A stretch of 64,000 bases of DNA from Bicyclus anynana (lineage: Eukaryota > Arthropoda > Insecta > Lepidoptera > Nymphalidae), in assembly GCF_947172395.1 (NCBI RefSeq), contig NC_069108.1:5095068-5159067 (forward strand), in the 5' to 3' direction. Numbering within the stretch: position 1 is the stretch's first letter; each line of letters starts with the position of its first letter. The position numbers and the translations under genes were made by a program. This document shows positions 63,767 to 64,000 of the stretch, in pieces. The notes under the pieces are model-generated. The model saw nothing but the letters and a program-made list of their open reading frames with translations, ran no database searches and was not told where the DNA came from.

Positions 63767-64000
63767 ATAAATATACTTTATTTGCACACCACAAAGACAA
63801 AAACAAGTGAAATAAAAAACAAATTAGGAAGAGATCAGCATACAAAAGGCGGCCTTATTGCTAAGTAGCGATTTCTTCCAGGCAACCTTCGGTTCAGGAA
63901 AACTTAAGGACATCAGCAGGTGGCGTAAAACAAAAATAACCATAGTATTAGTAATACACATACATACAAATAATTTACATCCTAATACATAAACAATATC
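63767..64000 (-). mobile_element. LINE 3' end, continues past the window
   Basis: ATAAATATACTTTATTTGCA and GGCGGCCTTATTGCTAAG match the 3' UTR of the LINE at 44218-44864. The coding part would lie right of the window. Confidence 0.6.

Overview
This window is nuclear DNA from a lepidopteran insect, a moth or butterfly. The evidence is a complete hemolin gene (an immune Ig protein known from Lepidoptera), GT-AG introns, arthropod TATA/TCAGT core promoters, and a dense load of lepidopteran-type repeats: two tRNA-derived SINE families, non-autonomous Helitrons ending in a hairpin plus CTAGT, hAT and mariner-like MITEs, RTE and jockey/CR1-like LINEs. There is one 200-base assembly gap.

Genes, left to right. 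(1) A PDCD4-like first coding exon (minus; the rest lies left of the window). (2) A single-exon gene of 452 codons (plus) that I read as a divergent insect relative of the DNA-repair scaffold SPIDR. (3) A four-exon secreted, probably GPI-anchored Ly6/uPAR protein (plus). (4) An intronless METTL17 mitoribosome-assembly factor (plus). (5) An isolated signal-peptide exon at 21.8 kb behind a kappaB site, TATA box and initiator; it may be a distal first exon of hemolin or a separate immune gene. (6) Hemolin, five exons, 418 codons (plus, 31.3-36.6 kb). (7) A tRNA-Glu(CTC) gene (minus). (8) A DEG/ENaC channel of the pickpocket family (minus, 45.0-58.9 kb), about eleven exons recovered by joining splice sites, with its extreme N-terminus not found.

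Partial exon copies recur. Hemolin exon 4 has three truncated copies with an exact 173-base period plus older relics. Hemolin exon 5 has a broken second copy downstream. Ly6 exon 3 has a truncated copy. A pickpocket ectodomain exon has two dead copies about 181 bases apart. The acceptor of the pickpocket TM1 exon sits at the end of an 11-copy minisatellite of about 108 bases.

The transposon layer also records events: an RTE insertion with the signature of twin priming, a hAT MITE inserted exactly after the hemolin stop codon, a nearly complete RTE reverse-transcriptase ORF nested in a Helitron, and a SINE family whose tail resembles that of a LINE in the same window.

All calls come from reading the sequence. 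Family names rest on motif recognition, not database searches. Repeat boundaries are approximate unless a target-site duplication is stated.
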